Positions 27,790 through 38,373 are shown, numbered from the stretch's first letter. The stretch: DNA of 64,000 bases from Saliterribacillus persicus (GCF_003337485.1 NZ_QPJJ01000012.1:62001-126000); one strand, 5' to 3'. The notes: generated from the sequence alone by a model not told the origin. Program-made: numbers and translations.

Positions 27790-28299
27790 ATGAGTGGGAA
27801 AAAACAACCAGTATCGCGTCGTCAGTTTTTAAATTATACACTTACTGGGGTAGGTGGATTTATGGCAGCTGGTATGTTAGCACCAATGGTTCGCTTTGCC
27901 ATTGATCCAGTATTACAAGCTTCTAGCGGTGGAGATTTAAAGGCTGTTGCGCAAGTGGACGAACTAACAACTGAACCACAAAGATTTGATTGGACGATTG
28001 ATCAAGTTGATGCATGGTATGAATCCGAAGTTACAAAAAGTGCGTGGGTATATAAAACAGATAATGATGAAATAATGGCTTTATCTCCTGTGTGTAAGCA
28101 CTTAGGCTGTGTAGTTAATTGGCAAGGGGATCCTGATCATCCTGAGCAATTCTTTTGTCCATGTCATGATGGAAGATATTATAAGGATGGGGTAAACGTA
28201 CCAAATACACCTCCTAATGCTGCTCTTGATGTGTTTGAGCATGAAGTAAGAGAGGGTACACTGTATTTAGGTAATGCGAAACCAAGAGGGGAGTTTTAA
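27790..28299 (+). CDS. qcrA: Menaquinol-cytochrome c reductase, Rieske iron-sulfur subunit
   Basis: 169 residues. The N-terminus has a twin-arginine motif (SRRQFL, 9-14) followed by a hydrophobic helix, so export through Tat is expected; tat genes are present at the far end of this window. The [2Fe-2S] cluster ligands lie in CKHLGC (near 101-106) and CPCHDG (near 121). It accepts electrons from menaquinol in the bc complex. GGGGGG lies in the ribosome-binding site. The stop overlaps the qcrB start. Confidence 0.96.
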   Translation: MSGKKQPVSRRQFLNYTLTGVGGFMAAGMLAPMVRFAIDPVLQASSGGDLKAVAQVDELTTEPQRFDWTIDQVDAWYESEVTKSAWVYKTDNDEIMALSPVCKHLGCVVNWQGDPDHPEQFFCPCHDGRYYKDGVNVPNTPPNAALDVFEHEVREGTLYLGNAKPRGEF

Positions 28300-28976
28300 T
28301 GATGCTACAGAAAGTATACGATTGGATTGATGATCGTGTAGATATCACCCCATTATGGCGAGATATTGCCGATCACGAAGTACCAGAGCATGTAAACCCT
28401 GCGCATCACTTTTCTGCGTTTGTTTATTGTTTTGGTGGATTAACTTTTTTTGTTACTGTTATTCAAATTTTATCCGGTATGTTTTTAACAATGTATTACG
28501 TACCAGATATTGAAAACGCTTGGCGAAGCGTATATTATTTACAAACAGAAGTTGCTCATGGACAAATTGTTCGTGGAATGCACCATTGGGGAGCTAGTGT
28601 GGTAATTGTCATGTTATTTTTACATACTTTACGCGTGTTTTTCCAGGGTGCATATAAAAAACCTCGTGAGCTTAACTGGATGGTAGGTGTCATGATCTTT
28701 TTCATCATGCTAGCACTTGGTCTAACTGGTTACTTACTTCCATGGGATAATAAAGCATACTTTGCAACACAGGTAACGTTAGAAATTGCTGAAGGTGTGC
28801 CATTTATTGGTGAAGCAACTAAATCTTTACTTGGTGGAGACCCTGAAATTGTTGGGGCACAAACACTTACAAGATTCTTTGCTATTCATGTATTCTTCTT
28901 ACCAGCCGCATTATTTTTACTAATGGGTATTCACTTTATTATGATTCGTAAACAAGGGATCTCAGGCCCACTATAA
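28299..28976 (+). CDS. qcrB: Menaquinol-cytochrome c reductase, cytochrome b subunit
   Basis: 225 residues with four membrane helices, corresponding to the N-terminal (b6-like) half of cytochrome b. Paired histidines in helices two and four (GMHHWGA and LFLHTLR; FAIHVF and GIHFIM) are the haem b ligands. The ATG overlaps the qcrA stop; a second in-frame ATG follows at 28302. Cytochrome b is split between this gene and qcrC, as usual in Bacillaceae. Confidence 0.96.
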   Translation: MMLQKVYDWIDDRVDITPLWRDIADHEVPEHVNPAHHFSAFVYCFGGLTFFVTVIQILSGMFLTMYYVPDIENAWRSVYYLQTEVAHGQIVRGMHHWGASVVIVMLFLHTLRVFFQGAYKKPRELNWMVGVMIFFIMLALGLTGYLLPWDNKAYFATQVTLEIAEGVPFIGEATKSLLGGDPEIVGAQTLTRFFAIHVFFLPAALFLLMGIHFIMIRKQGISGPL

Positions 28977-29004
28977 AATTCATGGATGAAAAGGAGGGAT
29001 AGCT

Positions 29005-29778
29005 GTGAAAAGAGGAAAAGGAATGCGTTTTGTCGGTGATTCACGTGTTACTGCCGACAAACAAAAATTTATTCCAAAAGATTATTCAGAATATCCAGGC
29101 AGAACGGAAGCATTCTGGCCAAACTTTCTATTAAAAGAATGGCTAGTTGGGGCAGTTTTTCTAGTAGGCTTTTTATGCTTAACAATTGCTCACCCAGCAC
29201 CATTAGAAAAAATGGCTGATCCAACTGATGCTGCATATTTACCTTTACCTGACTGGTATTTCTTGTTTTTATATCAATTACTGAAATATCAATTTGCAAG
29301 TGGCCCATACGTTGTTTTGGGTGTTATCGTTATACCTGGATTAGCTTTTGGCGGTCTGTTACTAGCTCCGTTTTTAGATAAGGGTCCAGAAAGAAGACCA
29401 CATCGCAGGCCAATTACAACTTCTTTAATGCTACTCGGAATTATTTCTGTATTTTGGTTAACCTATGAAGCGGCAGCTGCCGTCGATTATGAGGCAAAAG
29501 CAGAAAATAACAAACCCGTATTAGAAGAAGAAGTTGAGATTGATACAGAAGATCCAGGCTATGCAGCTTATGAGAATAGTTGTTTGCAATGTCATGGTGG
29601 GTCTTTAGAAGGTGGTGCAGCAGCTCCTAGTTTAATAGGAATCGAATATACTGCTGATGAAATTAAAGAAATCGCTGTTGATGGTATCGGCTCTATGCCT
29701 GCTGATCAGTTCCAAGGAACAGATGAAGAATTGGATCAATTAGCAGAATTTATCGTTTCAGTTAACGAAGAAGAATAA
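29005..29778 (+). CDS. qcrC: Menaquinol-cytochrome c reductase, cytochrome b/c subunit
   Basis: 257 residues from GTG 29005 after AAGGAGGGA. The N-terminal part has three membrane helices resembling subunit IV of b6f complexes, including the PDWYFLFLYQ quinol-site segment. A C-terminal cytochrome c domain carries the haem c site CLQCH (Cys193, Cys196, His197) and a methionine ligand near GIGSMPADQ. This b/c fusion is typical of Bacillus QcrC. Confidence 0.96.
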   Translation: MKRGKGMRFVGDSRVTADKQKFIPKDYSEYPGRTEAFWPNFLLKEWLVGAVFLVGFLCLTIAHPAPLEKMADPTDAAYLPLPDWYFLFLYQLLKYQFASGPYVVLGVIVIPGLAFGGLLLAPFLDKGPERRPHRRPITTSLMLLGIISVFWLTYEAAAAVDYEAKAENNKPVLEEEVEIDTEDPGYAAYENSCLQCHGGSLEGGAAAPSLIGIEYTADEIKEIAVDGIGSMPADQFQGTDEELDQLAEFIVSVNEEE

Positions 29779-29813
29779 AAAAAGCTCTCGCACACTTTTG
29801 CGAGAGCTTTTTA
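29778..29813 (+). terminator. Terminator after qcrABC
   Basis: AAAGCTCTCGC pairs with GCGAGAGCTTT around a seven-to-eight-base loop, followed by T residues. Confidence 0.9.
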
Positions 29814-29829
29814 AAAGGGAAGAATGAAT

Positions 29830-30420
29830 ATGATTAAATTTATGTTGTTTGATCGTAAATTTATTTTTTTATTGTTTATTATAAATCTACTCGGGACAAT
29901 CTATGGGTACTACTGGTATAAAAGTCAACTTGAAGTGACACCGATTCATTTTTTGCCATTTGTACCAGATAGTCCTACAGCAAGCCTATTTTTCACAATT
30001 TTTTTGTTCCTGTTTTTAATTAAGAAGCAAAGTCCAACAATCGAGGCATTGGCATTTGTTTCATTAGTAAAATACGGTATTTGGGCAGTTATGATGAATT
30101 TACTTACCCTGATCGTTGACGGCACCTTGTCGTGGACTGGTTACATGCTGATGGCATCTCATTTTGCAATGGCTCTTCAAGCAGTATTATATGCACCTTT
30201 AATGCGCATAAAATTAAAACATCTTACCATTGCGAGTATATGGATATTACATAATGAAATAATTGATTACGTTTTTGATATGATGCCCACATATTCCAAA
30301 TTAGCCCTTTATCAAGATGAAATTGGATATGTCACTTTTTGGCTAAGTATTTTTACCATTCTTCTTGCATACAAAATATTAATTTCCAATCAGCAACTCA
30401 GTTTATCTAAAACACGATGA
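29830..30420 (+). CDS. ypjA: DUF1405 membrane protein YpjA
   Basis: 196 residues from ATG 29830, nine bases after AAGGGA; ATG 29824 is closer to the ribosome-binding site and less likely. Six hydrophobic segments, with no catalytic signature. Size and location directly after qcrC match B. subtilis YpjA (DUF1405). Function is unknown; the position next to the bc complex is conserved but not proof of a respiratory role. The ypjB gene that normally follows is absent. Confidence 0.82.
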   Translation: MIKFMLFDRKFIFLLFIINLLGTIYGYYWYKSQLEVTPIHFLPFVPDSPTASLFFTIFLFLFLIKKQSPTIEALAFVSLVKYGIWAVMMNLLTLIVDGTLSWTGYMLMASHFAMALQAVLYAPLMRIKLKHLTIASIWILHNEIIDYVFDMMPTYSKLALYQDEIGYVTFWLSIFTILLAYKILISNQQLSLSKTR

Positions 30421-30507
30421 GAAACAGTTTTATTGACACAAACAGTGTTTTTGACTAAAATTGACCATATAGAATTACACGCAAGACATACAACTGGAGG
30501 AATGAGA

Positions 30508-31185
30508 ATGATAGGCTATCTCGTTTATTTTGCAATTCTTATGCTCGTACCTTTTTTGGCGCAATCAAAAGTGAAAAAAACCTATAAAAAATATTCAAAA
30601 ATAATGAATGCATCAATGATGACTGGTGCACAGGTTGCTAGAAAAATACTAGATGATAATGGTCTTTTTAATGTAAGTATTGAGGAAACAAAAGGAATGT
30701 TGTCAGACCATTATGATCCACGAAAAAAAGTAGTGCGTCTTTCAAGTGCAAATTATCACGGATATTCTGCTGCAGCTGAAGCAATTGCAGCTCATGAGGT
30801 TGGACATGCTATTCAAGATGCAGAAGCCTATGCCTTTTTACGATTAAGGCATAAATTAGTTCCAATTGCGAGCCTTGGAGATAAAATGGCATTTGTATTC
30901 ATTATTGCTGGTATGATTATGGGTGCGATGAATTTAGTTTTAGCAGGTGTTATTTTCATGTCATTTGCCGTATTATTCCAACTGGTAACACTACCTGTTG
31001 AATTTGATGCATCAAATCGAGCAATGACTCAGCTTGTTTCAACTGGAATTATTAATAACAACGAGGAAAGACAAACGAAGAAGGTTCTAAATGCCGCAGC
31101 CCTTACGTATGTTGCTGCAGCACTCGTAGCGCTTGCAGAATTAATTCGATTTGCTTCGATGTTTTTCTTACAGGGTGACGAATAG
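30508..31185 (+). CDS. YugP-type zinc metallopeptidase
   Basis: 225 residues from ATG 30508 following CTGGAGGA; that length equals B. subtilis YugP. An N-terminal membrane helix is followed by a cytosolic or outward loop carrying the zinc motif HEVGH in AAHEVGHAIQ (near residues 95-104), then two more helices, an internal LPVEFDAS segment with the expected third ligand, and a final helix. The family comprises membrane-bound neutral zinc metallopeptidases with no established substrate. In B. subtilis the family member is elsewhere, so its presence between ypjA and ypjD is a local rearrangement. Confidence 0.85.
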   Translation: MIGYLVYFAILMLVPFLAQSKVKKTYKKYSKIMNASMMTGAQVARKILDDNGLFNVSIEETKGMLSDHYDPRKKVVRLSSANYHGYSAAAEAIAAHEVGHAIQDAEAYAFLRLRHKLVPIASLGDKMAFVFIIAGMIMGAMNLVLAGVIFMSFAVLFQLVTLPVEFDASNRAMTQLVSTGIINNNEERQTKKVLNAAALTYVAAALVALAELIRFASMFFLQGDE

Positions 31186-31237
31186 TTTTTACAACTAACA
31201 ACTCATCGTTTGATGCTTTATGATAGAAGGAATATTC

Positions 31238-31273
31238 GGTGTGAGCTAACAAAAATTAGCTCACACTTTTTTA
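31238..31273 (+). terminator. Terminator after the YugP-type gene
   Basis: A perfect ten-base stem (GTGTGAGCTA / TAGCTCACAC) with an eight-base loop is followed by six T residues. Confidence 0.9.
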
Positions 31274-31310
31274 CTATATAAAATGGGTTCACATTATTAA
31301 AGTTAAAATG

Positions 31311-31339
31311 TTGTCAAAAGTCTTACTTTTAGCTAACAT
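31311..31339 (+). promoter_or_regulatory. Candidate sigma-A promoter of the ypjD-dapB operon
   Basis: TTGTCA (31311-31316), a 17-base spacer and TAACAT (31334-31339), about 30 bases before ypjD. No other terminator or promoter is evident until after panD, so this may drive a nine-gene run. Confidence 0.5.
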
Positions 31340-31369
31340 TAAAAATAATAACTTATTTGGAGTGTTTAC

Positions 31370-31720
31370 ATGGAACAAAACCAAACCACAGATGATATGC
31401 AGAAAAGGGTCGACAATTTTATTTCGCAATTTGAAGAAGGTTACTTTTCTCCTTTAAGCATGCTGGCAAGGTTTACAGAAGAAATAGGAGAGCTTGCCCG
31501 GGAAGTTAACCATGTGTACGGAGAAAAACCTAAAAAGAAGGAAGAGAAAGAAAATACAATTGAAAATGAATTAGGAGATTTATTCTTTGTCTTGCTCTGT
31601 TTTTGCAACGAGCAAAATATAAATTTATCTGAAGCTTTTGATCAAACCATGAGTAAAATTGAATCTCGTGACAAAAACCGTTGGACAAAGAAAAATAATG
31701 AGGAGGATTTTCATGAATAA
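31370..31720 (+). CDS. ypjD: MazG-family nucleotide pyrophosphohydrolase YpjD
   Basis: 116 residues. The EExGE (EEIGE, near 41-45) and downstream ExxD (ENELGDLFF, near 72-80) motifs bind the magnesium ions that hydrolyse nucleoside triphosphates to monophosphate and pyrophosphate. Single-domain MazG-like enzymes of this length are presumed house-cleaning hydrolases. The 3' end overlaps dapB by eight bases. Position before dapB-mgsA is as in B. subtilis. Confidence 0.87.
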   Translation: MEQNQTTDDMQKRVDNFISQFEEGYFSPLSMLARFTEEIGELAREVNHVYGEKPKKKEEKENTIENELGDLFFVLLCFCNEQNINLSEAFDQTMSKIESRDKNRWTKKNNEEDFHE

Positions 31721-32513
31721 AATAAAGGTAATTGTAGCTGGAGCTAGAGGAAGAATGGGTAGTGAGGCAGTAAGAATGATTGAAAAAACAGATAATTTGG
31801 AATTGGTTGCTTGCTTAGAAAATAAGTATGATGGAAAAAAGATAAATGAATTTGATGCAGAAATTGATACTGAGGCTATTATTTATACGGACATAGATAC
31901 TTGTTTCAAGAACGTTAAGGCCGATGTATTAGTTGATTTAACTATACCTGAGGTGGGGTATTTACATACAAAAACTGCAATTAATTATGGCATAAGACCA
32001 GTAGTAGGAACAACAGGTTTTACAGAGGATCAGCTAACAGAATTAACAGATTTAGCAGAGGAAAAAGGTATTGGTGTTATCATTGCCCCAAACTTTGCAA
32101 TAGGTGCAGTATTAATGATGCAATTCTCAAAATGGGCAGCTAAATATTTCCCTGATGTTGAAATAATTGAAAAACATCACGATCAAAAATTGGATGCACC
32201 ATCTGGAACTGCTGTTAAAACGGCATCACTGATTAAGGAAGTAAGAGAACAGAAGACGCAAGGACATCCAGATGAAAAAGAAACAATTCCAGGTGCAAGA
32301 GGTTCTGATGTAGATGGTATGCGTATCCATAGTGTTCGACTACCTGGTTTAGTAGCACATCAAGAAGTCATCTTTGGTTCTACCGGTGAAAATTTAACGA
32401 TCAAGCATGATTCATTTCATCGTCAATCATTTATGACTGGTGTAAAATTAGCCGTTGAGCAAGTAATGAAAATTGATGTATTAGTTTATGGTCTTGAAAA
32501 TATATTGGAATAG
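31713..32513 (+). CDS. dapB: 4-hydroxy-tetrahydrodipicolinate reductase
   Basis: 266 residues from ATG 31713, which follows AATGAGGAGG inside the end of ypjD. NAD(P)H-binding GARGRMGS (9-16), catalytic [14 protein letters not shown] near 156-169. It reduces dihydrodipicolinate in the diaminopimelate/lysine pathway, which feeds peptidoglycan and, in sporulation, dipicolinic acid. Confidence 0.96.
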   Translation: MNKIKVIVAGARGRMGSEAVRMIEKTDNLELVACLENKYDGKKINEFDAEIDTEAIIYTDIDTCFKNVKADVLVDLTIPEVGYLHTKTAINYGIRPVVGTTGFTEDQLTELTDLAEEKGIGVIIAPNFAIGAVLMMQFSKWAAKYFPDVEIIEKHHDQKLDAPSGTAVKTASLIKEVREQKTQGHPDEKETIPGARGSDVDGMRIHSVRLPGLVAHQEVIFGSTGENLTIKHDSFHRQSFMTGVKLAVEQVMKIDVLVYGLENILE

Positions 32514-32526
32514 TGGGGGAAGAAAA

Positions 32527-32931
32527 ATGAAAATTGCATTAATAGCACATGATGAGAAAAAAGATGATATGGTTAATTTTACAATTGCATATAGTAATAT
32601 TTTAAAGCAGCATGAATTATTTGCTACTGGTACTACCGGTACACGTATTTCTGAAGCTACGGGCTTATCAATAGCACGATTTAAGTCAGGTCCGTTAGGT
32701 GGCGATCAACAAATCGGTGCTAAAATTGCTGAAAATGAAATGGATTTGATCATTTTCTTTAGAGATCCTCTGACGGCTCAGCCTCACGAACCTGATATTA
32801 GTGCATTGATGCGTTTGAGTGACGTTTATCAAATCCCACTTGTCACCAATACTGGCGGTGCAGAAGTAATGATTAGAGCATTAGATGCCGGATTTTTTGA
32901 CTGGAGAAATATCGTGAAGGAAAAGAAATAG
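32527..32931 (+). CDS. mgsA: Methylglyoxal synthase
   Basis: 134 residues from ATG 32527, after GGGGGAAG; the frame beginning at 32488 lies inside dapB. The phosphate-binding GTTGTR (near 40-45) and [11 protein letters not shown] segment near 59-69 contain catalytic Asp and the substrate site. It converts dihydroxyacetone phosphate to methylglyoxal, a bypass that relieves phosphate limitation of glycolysis. bshA follows; the bshB1 gene usually between them is absent. Confidence 0.95.
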   Translation: MKIALIAHDEKKDDMVNFTIAYSNILKQHELFATGTTGTRISEATGLSIARFKSGPLGGDQQIGAKIAENEMDLIIFFRDPLTAQPHEPDISALMRLSDVYQIPLVTNTGGAEVMIRALDAGFFDWRNIVKEKK

Positions 32932-32968
32932 TAAAGGTAATTAAATAATAAAAGTTAGGATATTAATT

Positions 32969-34105
32969 ATGATGAAAATTGGAATCACATGTTATCCATC
33001 TGTAGGTGGCTCTGGAATAATTGCTACAGAATTAGGGAAAATGTTAGCTGAAAAGGGACACGAAATCCATTTTATAACTTCAAGTGTTCCTTATCGCTTA
33101 GATCAAGTTTATCCGAATATATTTTTCCATGAAGTTGAATTAAATCATTATCCAGTTTTTCAATATCCTCCGTATGATCTAGCTTTAGCTAATAAGATGG
33201 CTGAGGTAATTGATACAGAAGAACTGGATATTCTACATGCCCATTATGCTATGCCACACGCAGTGTGTGCCATACTTGCGAAGGAAATGGCACAAAGAGA
33301 CGTAAAGATCATTACGACGCTCCATGGTACGGATATTACCGTCTTAGGAATAGATTCAAGTCTTAAAAAAATGATCAAATATGGCATTGAAAAATCGGAT
33401 GCTGTAACTGCCGTTTCACATAACTTAGTTAATCAAACAAAAGATATGCTAGATATAGAAAAACCAATGCACGTATTATATAACTTCATAAATGAAAATG
33501 ATTATTTCCCACAACCGAATCAGCTATTACGAAATAAGTATCAAATAAAAGAGGATGAAAAAATATTAATACATGTTTCCAACTTCAGAAAAGTAAAACG
33601 AGTACAGGATGTAATATATGCTTTTGAAAAAATCAGAAGAAAAATCCCTGCTAAACTTTTCTTAGTAGGAGACGGCCCTGAATACTGTGAAATCCATATG
33701 CTAGTTAAAAAGCTGGGATTAATTGATGATGTTTTATTTTTAGGTAAACAAAAGAACATACCTGAATTATTATCGATTTCCGATATGAAATTACTTCTTT
33801 CAGAAAAAGAAAGCTTTGGACTCGTATTGTTAGAAGCAATGGCATGTGGGGTTCCTTGTATTGGTACAAATGCTGGTGGAATTCCTGAAGTGATAAAAGA
33901 TAATGAAAATGGCTATATCGTTCCTGTGGGGGATATAGAGGCTACTGCTGATAAAGCAATTGAGTTATTGACAGATGAAAAAAAATGGAAGCAATTTTCT
34001 AAAGAAGCAATAAATCACGTGAAAACACAATTTAATTCTTCTGAAATATTAGCAGGATATGAGAATCTATATAAATCAGCAATAAGGAATGATAAACGTG
34101 CATAA
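32969..34105 (+). CDS. bshA: N-acetyl-alpha-D-glucosaminyl L-malate synthase (bacillithiol step 1)
   Basis: 378 residues. GT4 glycosyltransferase with the BshA-specific start [14 protein letters not shown], and the nucleotide-sugar site [16 protein letters not shown] near 274-289 with its EX7E motif. It joins GlcNAc from UDP-GlcNAc to L-malate, the first step of bacillithiol synthesis. The start could be ATG 32969 or 32972. Its C-terminal codons overlap cca by eight bases. Confidence 0.93.
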   Translation: MMKIGITCYPSVGGSGIIATELGKMLAEKGHEIHFITSSVPYRLDQVYPNIFFHEVELNHYPVFQYPPYDLALANKMAEVIDTEELDILHAHYAMPHAVCAILAKEMAQRDVKIITTLHGTDITVLGIDSSLKKMIKYGIEKSDAVTAVSHNLVNQTKDMLDIEKPMHVLYNFINENDYFPQPNQLLRNKYQIKEDEKILIHVSNFRKVKRVQDVIYAFEKIRRKIPAKLFLVGDGPEYCEIHMLVKKLGLIDDVLFLGKQKNIPELLSISDMKLLLSEKESFGLVLLEAMACGVPCIGTNAGGIPEVIKDNENGYIVPVGDIEATADKAIELLTDEKKWKQFSKEAINHVKTQFNSSEILAGYENLYKSAIRNDKRA

Positions 34106-35285
34106 GCAAATGTTTCATGATGCTTTTGAAGTGTTAGATATAATTAACGAGGCAGGACATGAAGCATTTATAGTTGGTGGTGCTGTCAGAGATTATTACC
34201 TTAACAGACAAATTGGTGATATTGATATAGCATCATCAGCAACACCTTCAGAGATTATCAAATTATTTAAAGATGTTATCCCTGTAGGAATTAAGCACGG
34301 TACTGTTATCGTGCGGTACAAAAAGAAGTCTTACGAGGTAACAACCTATCGCACTGAGACAGGCTATAGTGACTACAGGCATCCTGATAAGGTTGAGTTT
34401 GTTACAGACATACTAACAGATCTTTCAAGGCGAGATTTTACTATTAATGCCATGGCCATGGATAAGCATTTTAAAATAGAAGATCCATTTGAAGGTAAAA
34501 AAGATATAGAAAGAAGACTAATTAGAACTGTAAGAAATCCCTTTGAAAGATTTGAAGAAGATCCGCTTCGAATGATGCGTGGATTGCGATTTAGTAGTCA
34601 ATTAAACTTTAAAATGGATATCGAATGCACAGAAGCAATACATTCTTTGCATCCGGCTATAGAGTATATTGCGGTGGAAAGAATCGCGGTGGAATGGGAG
34701 AAAATGTTTAAAGGGGAGAATGTACAATATTCTCTTCGATTATTGTTTCAAACCAATTTAGTGAATTGCCTGCCGCTCATCAAAGAAAGCAAGCAATTAA
34801 AGCGCTCATTATTGAAGCATCAAGCCAGATTGTTTAGCATGGCTGAAATTGTTACTACCTTCTACTTGTATGATTCTTCTATACATATAAACAAGTGGGC
34901 GAAAGAATGGAAGCTATCTAGCAAAGCGAAAAGAAACGCCATTATTTTAGCTGATCTAATAAATGATGTAGAAAGAAAAGAAGCTTTAGCTTGGATTATA
35001 TATCGCCTTCCAAAGGAATTGATCAGTAGCTTCTGTCGAACTGGCGAATTATTTGTCGATCTACCAGCTAAAAATATGTTAAAATATCAAAAGAATAAAT
35101 TACCAATATCAAACAGAAAAGAACTAGCTTTAAACGGAAATGATATCATCTCGACCTTTCCTGAAAGAAAACAAGGAAAATGGATCGATAGTCTGTTATT
35201 AGAAATTGAAAAAAAAGTAGTACTTGGTGAAATAGATAATACTAAGCTAGCTATAAAGGAGTGGTTATTGCATGAAAAAAAATAA
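34098..35285 (+). CDS. cca: CCA tRNA nucleotidyltransferase
   Basis: 395 residues from GTG 34098, nine bases after AAGGA; ATG 34089 would overlap the ribosome-binding site. The nucleotidyltransferase signature is [19 protein letters not shown] (near 25-43), with the metal-binding DxD, and the [10 protein letters not shown] motif follows near 111. It adds or repairs the 3' CCA of tRNAs. It lies between bshA and birA as in B. subtilis. The last 14 bases overlap birA. Confidence 0.95.
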   Translation: MHKQMFHDAFEVLDIINEAGHEAFIVGGAVRDYYLNRQIGDIDIASSATPSEIIKLFKDVIPVGIKHGTVIVRYKKKSYEVTTYRTETGYSDYRHPDKVEFVTDILTDLSRRDFTINAMAMDKHFKIEDPFEGKKDIERRLIRTVRNPFERFEEDPLRMMRGLRFSSQLNFKMDIECTEAIHSLHPAIEYIAVERIAVEWEKMFKGENVQYSLRLLFQTNLVNCLPLIKESKQLKRSLLKHQARLFSMAEIVTTFYLYDSSIHINKWAKEWKLSSKAKRNAIILADLINDVERKEALAWIIYRLPKELISSFCRTGELFVDLPAKNMLKYQKNKLPISNRKELALNGNDIISTFPERKQGKWIDSLLLEIEKKVVLGEIDNTKLAIKEWLLHEKK

Positions 35286-36246
35286 AGAAAGACTGATTTC
35301 TTTATTAGCTAGCTCTAAAAATGCGTATATTTCTGGTGAAAATTTATCAGAAGAGCTCCAGGTAACAAGAACTTCCATATGGAAATACATAAAGGAACTA
35401 AAAGAAGAAGGTTATGAAATTGAAGCGATACGCAAAAAAGGATATATGCTGAAGCAAATCCCACTGCACCTTAGTGAATCTGTTTTAAAATGGGACTTGA
35501 AAACCGCCTTTATTGGACAAAATATCATATATAGGCCCGTGCTTTCTTCTACTCAAGACATGGCCCATGAGTTAGCTAGATCAGGTTGCGAAGCTGGAAC
35601 ACTTGTTATCGCTGATAAGCAAACGTCTGGTAGAGGAAGACTTAATAGGGAGTGGGAATCAAATCATAGTGGGGGAATTTGGATGAGTTTAGTACTCCGA
35701 CCTGAAATAGCCCCTAACAATGCCCCACAGCTAACTTTATTATCAGCTGTTGCCGTTAGTAATGCGATAGAAAAATTATTAGCGATTGATGTACAAATCA
35801 AATGGCCAAATGATATTTTTCTTCACAATAAGAAATTAGCAGGCATTCTTACGGAGATGCAAGCGGAAGTTGATAAGATAAATTACTTGGTAATTGGTAT
35901 AGGTATTAATGTGAATCAACAAATAGAAGTATTTGGTGAAGAGCTTCAATCAAAAGTTATCTCCTTAAAAGAACTTTTAGATCAAGAAATTGATCGTAAA
36001 ACCTTTATTCACTGTATACTAGAAGAATTTGAATTACTTTATAATGACTACTTAGAGAATGGATTTAAACCGATTCAAAAAAGCTGGGTAGATAAAGCGT
36101 ACAAAATTGGTGAAGAAATATCACTTAAGACACCGAAAAAGAATTTTAAAGCTATTTTTGAAGGAATAGAGCATGATGGCAGCTTACTTGTAGAAAATTC
36201 AAATGGAGATATAGAGAAAATATATAGTGCTGAAATTGATTGGTAA
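35272..36246 (+). CDS. birA: Biotin-protein ligase / biotin repressor BirA
   Basis: 324 residues. An N-terminal winged helix-turn-helix (about 1-62) marks the bifunctional form that represses biotin genes. The biotinyl-AMP site GRGRLNREW is near 121-129 and KWPNDIFLHNKKLAGIL near 182-198. It attaches biotin to acetyl-CoA carboxylase and similar proteins. AAAGGAGTGG precedes the ATG inside the end of cca. Confidence 0.95.
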   Translation: MKKNKERLISLLASSKNAYISGENLSEELQVTRTSIWKYIKELKEEGYEIEAIRKKGYMLKQIPLHLSESVLKWDLKTAFIGQNIIYRPVLSSTQDMAHELARSGCEAGTLVIADKQTSGRGRLNREWESNHSGGIWMSLVLRPEIAPNNAPQLTLLSAVAVSNAIEKLLAIDVQIKWPNDIFLHNKKLAGILTEMQAEVDKINYLVIGIGINVNQQIEVFGEELQSKVISLKELLDQEIDRKTFIHCILEEFELLYNDYLENGFKPIQKSWVDKAYKIGEEISLKTPKKNFKAIFEGIEHDGSLLVENSNGDIEKIYSAEIDW

Positions 36247-36258
36247 GGAGCTATAGTA

Positions 36259-37095
36259 ATGTTAACAACTGATAAAATTATCCAAATGAAAAATAATAGT
36301 GAAAAAATATCTATGGTTACTGCTTATGACTACCCATCAGCAAAACTGGTTGAAGAATCAAATATAGACATGATTTTAGTTGGAGATTCCTTGGGAATGG
36401 TGGTTCTAGGGTATAAAAGCACAGTAGAAGTAACACTAGATGACATGATCCACCACTCTAAAGCCGTTACAAGAGGTGCTCCTGAAACTTTTGTTATAGT
36501 TGATATGCCATTTATGTCTTATCATATATCAGAGGGAGATGCGATTACGAATGCAAGAGAATTATTTCAAAAAACAGGTGTACAAGCCATTAAAATAGAA
36601 GGGGCTTCTCCTTTGACCTTAAATATAATTAGACGTCTTACAGAGGCTGGTATTCCCGTTGTAGGGCATATCGGATTAACACCACAATCTGTAAATGTGT
36701 TAGGTGGATACAAAGTGCAAGGTAAAGATGCTGCTTCAGCAAATCGATTAGTAGAAGAAGCAGAGAAGTTAGAAAAAAGTGGAGTCATTTCTATTGTGCT
36801 GGAATGTGTTCCTGGACCTCTTGCCGAACATATCACTAAAAAACTAACCATTCCTACAATCGGAATAGGTGCTGGGGAATATTGCGATGGGCAAGTACTC
36901 GTTTACCACGATATACTTCAATATGGAATTGATCGAACACCTAAATTTGTAAAATCGTATGCAGATATGAATACCGTAATAAAAGATGCTGTGTCATCTT
37001 TTCATAAAGAAGTAAAAGAAAAGACTTTTCCTAAGGAAGAGCACACCTTTAAAATAGATGATGATGTGATTAATCATTTGTATTCGGGGGAATAA
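36259..37095 (+). CDS. panB: 3-methyl-2-oxobutanoate hydroxymethyltransferase
   Basis: 278 residues. The magnesium-binding DSLGMV segment (near 43-48) and GHIGLTPQS near 135 are conserved. It transfers a hydroxymethyl group to ketoisovalerate to give ketopantoate, the first pantothenate step. It starts 13 bases after birA; panC follows after two bases, giving a tight panBCD block. Confidence 0.96.
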   Translation: MLTTDKIIQMKNNSEKISMVTAYDYPSAKLVEESNIDMILVGDSLGMVVLGYKSTVEVTLDDMIHHSKAVTRGAPETFVIVDMPFMSYHISEGDAITNARELFQKTGVQAIKIEGASPLTLNIIRRLTEAGIPVVGHIGLTPQSVNVLGGYKVQGKDAASANRLVEEAEKLEKSGVISIVLECVPGPLAEHITKKLTIPTIGIGAGEYCDGQVLVYHDILQYGIDRTPKFVKSYADMNTVIKDAVSSFHKEVKEKTFPKEEHTFKIDDDVINHLYSGE

Positions 37096-37097
37096 AA

Positions 37098-37970
37098 GTG
37101 AAAATTGTTCGTTCGATAAGTGAAATGGAAGCTTTAACAACACATTTAAAAGAGAAAGATAAACGGATTGGATTTGTGCCCACGATGGGATATTTACATG
37201 ATGGCCACACACAACTTATAGACAAATGTAATGAAAAATCCGATGTAACCATTTTAAGTATTTTTGTGAACCCACTACAATTCGGTCCGAATGAGGACTT
37301 TGAAAGATATCCTAGAGATGAAAAAAGAGATATAGAAATTGCAAAACAGCATCAGGTTGATTATATTTTTATGCCATCCAAAGAAGAAATGTATCCAAAC
37401 GAATCTTCTGTTAAATTGTACGTTAAAGACAGAGTAAATGTCCTTTGCGGGAAGAGTAGACTAGGACACTTTGATGGTGTAGCAACTGTATTAGCCAAAT
37501 TATTTCACATTACTAAGTGTGACCTTGTCTTTTTCGGTTTAAAGGATGCACAACAAGTCGCAGTTGTTAAAGGTCTTATAGATGACATGAATTTTACAGT
37601 TGAATTGATTCCTGTGGAAACTGTCAGAGAAAAAAGCGGTTTAGCAAGAAGCAGTAGAAATGTCTATTTATCTGAACTCGAAAAAAATGAAGCAAGTGCA
37701 ATTTTTGGATCCTTGAATTATGCAAAAAAATTAATGTTTGACGGTGAAAATAATCCTGTTATTATTAAAAGGAAAGTAACTGAATTTCTTGAGGCAAAAA
37801 TAAAAGCGGATATTGAATATATTGAAATTTATAACTATCCAGCTCTTAAAGAGATCGAGGTAATAAATGAAAGAATTATTATTGCTATTGCCGTACAATA
37901 TAAAAATGCCAGGCTAATAGATAATATAATTTTAGATAAAGATGGTAACCTGCCTCATTCTTTTATATAG
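37098..37970 (+). CDS. panC: Pantothenate synthetase
   Basis: 290 residues from GTG 37098. [10 protein letters not shown] (near 28-37) is the HIGH-like ATP-binding motif, and [14 protein letters not shown] near 177-190 carries the KMSKS-like residues. It condenses pantoate with beta-alanine. It lies two bases after panB and 13 bases before panD. Confidence 0.95.
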   Translation: MKIVRSISEMEALTTHLKEKDKRIGFVPTMGYLHDGHTQLIDKCNEKSDVTILSIFVNPLQFGPNEDFERYPRDEKRDIEIAKQHQVDYIFMPSKEEMYPNESSVKLYVKDRVNVLCGKSRLGHFDGVATVLAKLFHITKCDLVFFGLKDAQQVAVVKGLIDDMNFTVELIPVETVREKSGLARSSRNVYLSELEKNEASAIFGSLNYAKKLMFDGENNPVIIKRKVTEFLEAKIKADIEYIEIYNYPALKEIEVINERIIIAIAVQYKNARLIDNIILDKDGNLPHSFI

Positions 37971-37983
37971 GGGGAAAATGCAA

Positions 37984-38370
37984 ATGATGCGTACTATGAT
38001 GAAAGCAAAAATTCATCGCGCACGTGTAACAGAAGCGAATTTAAATTATGTTGGTAGTATAACGATTGATGAAGAAATTCTAGAAAAAATTGGTATCCTT
38101 CCACATGAAAAAGTACAAATAGTAAATAATAATAATGGTGCTCGGCTTGAGACCTATGTAATACCTGGTGAAAAAGGAAGCAAGGTTATCTGTTTAAATG
38201 GAGCAGCTGCAAGACTTGTACAACCAGATGACATTATTATCGTCGTATCTTATGGTATTTTAACAGAGGATGAGCTAGAGAACTTCCGACCAAAGGTTGC
38301 TATTATGAATCATGACAATGATATAGTGGAAATTTTAGATCAGGAACCACCACTAACAACGCACTCGTAA
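37984..38370 (+). CDS. panD: Aspartate 1-decarboxylase
   Basis: 128 residues from ATG 37984, eight bases after GGGGGA. This start places the self-processing Gly24-Ser25 bond (YVGSIT) at the canonical positions of the family. The proenzyme cleaves itself to make a pyruvoyl cofactor and then decarboxylates aspartate to beta-alanine, the partner substrate of PanC. It is the last gene before a terminator. Confidence 0.95.
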   Translation: MMRTMMKAKIHRARVTEANLNYVGSITIDEEILEKIGILPHEKVQIVNNNNGARLETYVIPGEKGSKVICLNGAAARLVQPDDIIIVVSYGILTEDELENFRPKVAIMNHDNDIVEILDQEPPLTTHS

Positions 38371-38373
38371 ATG

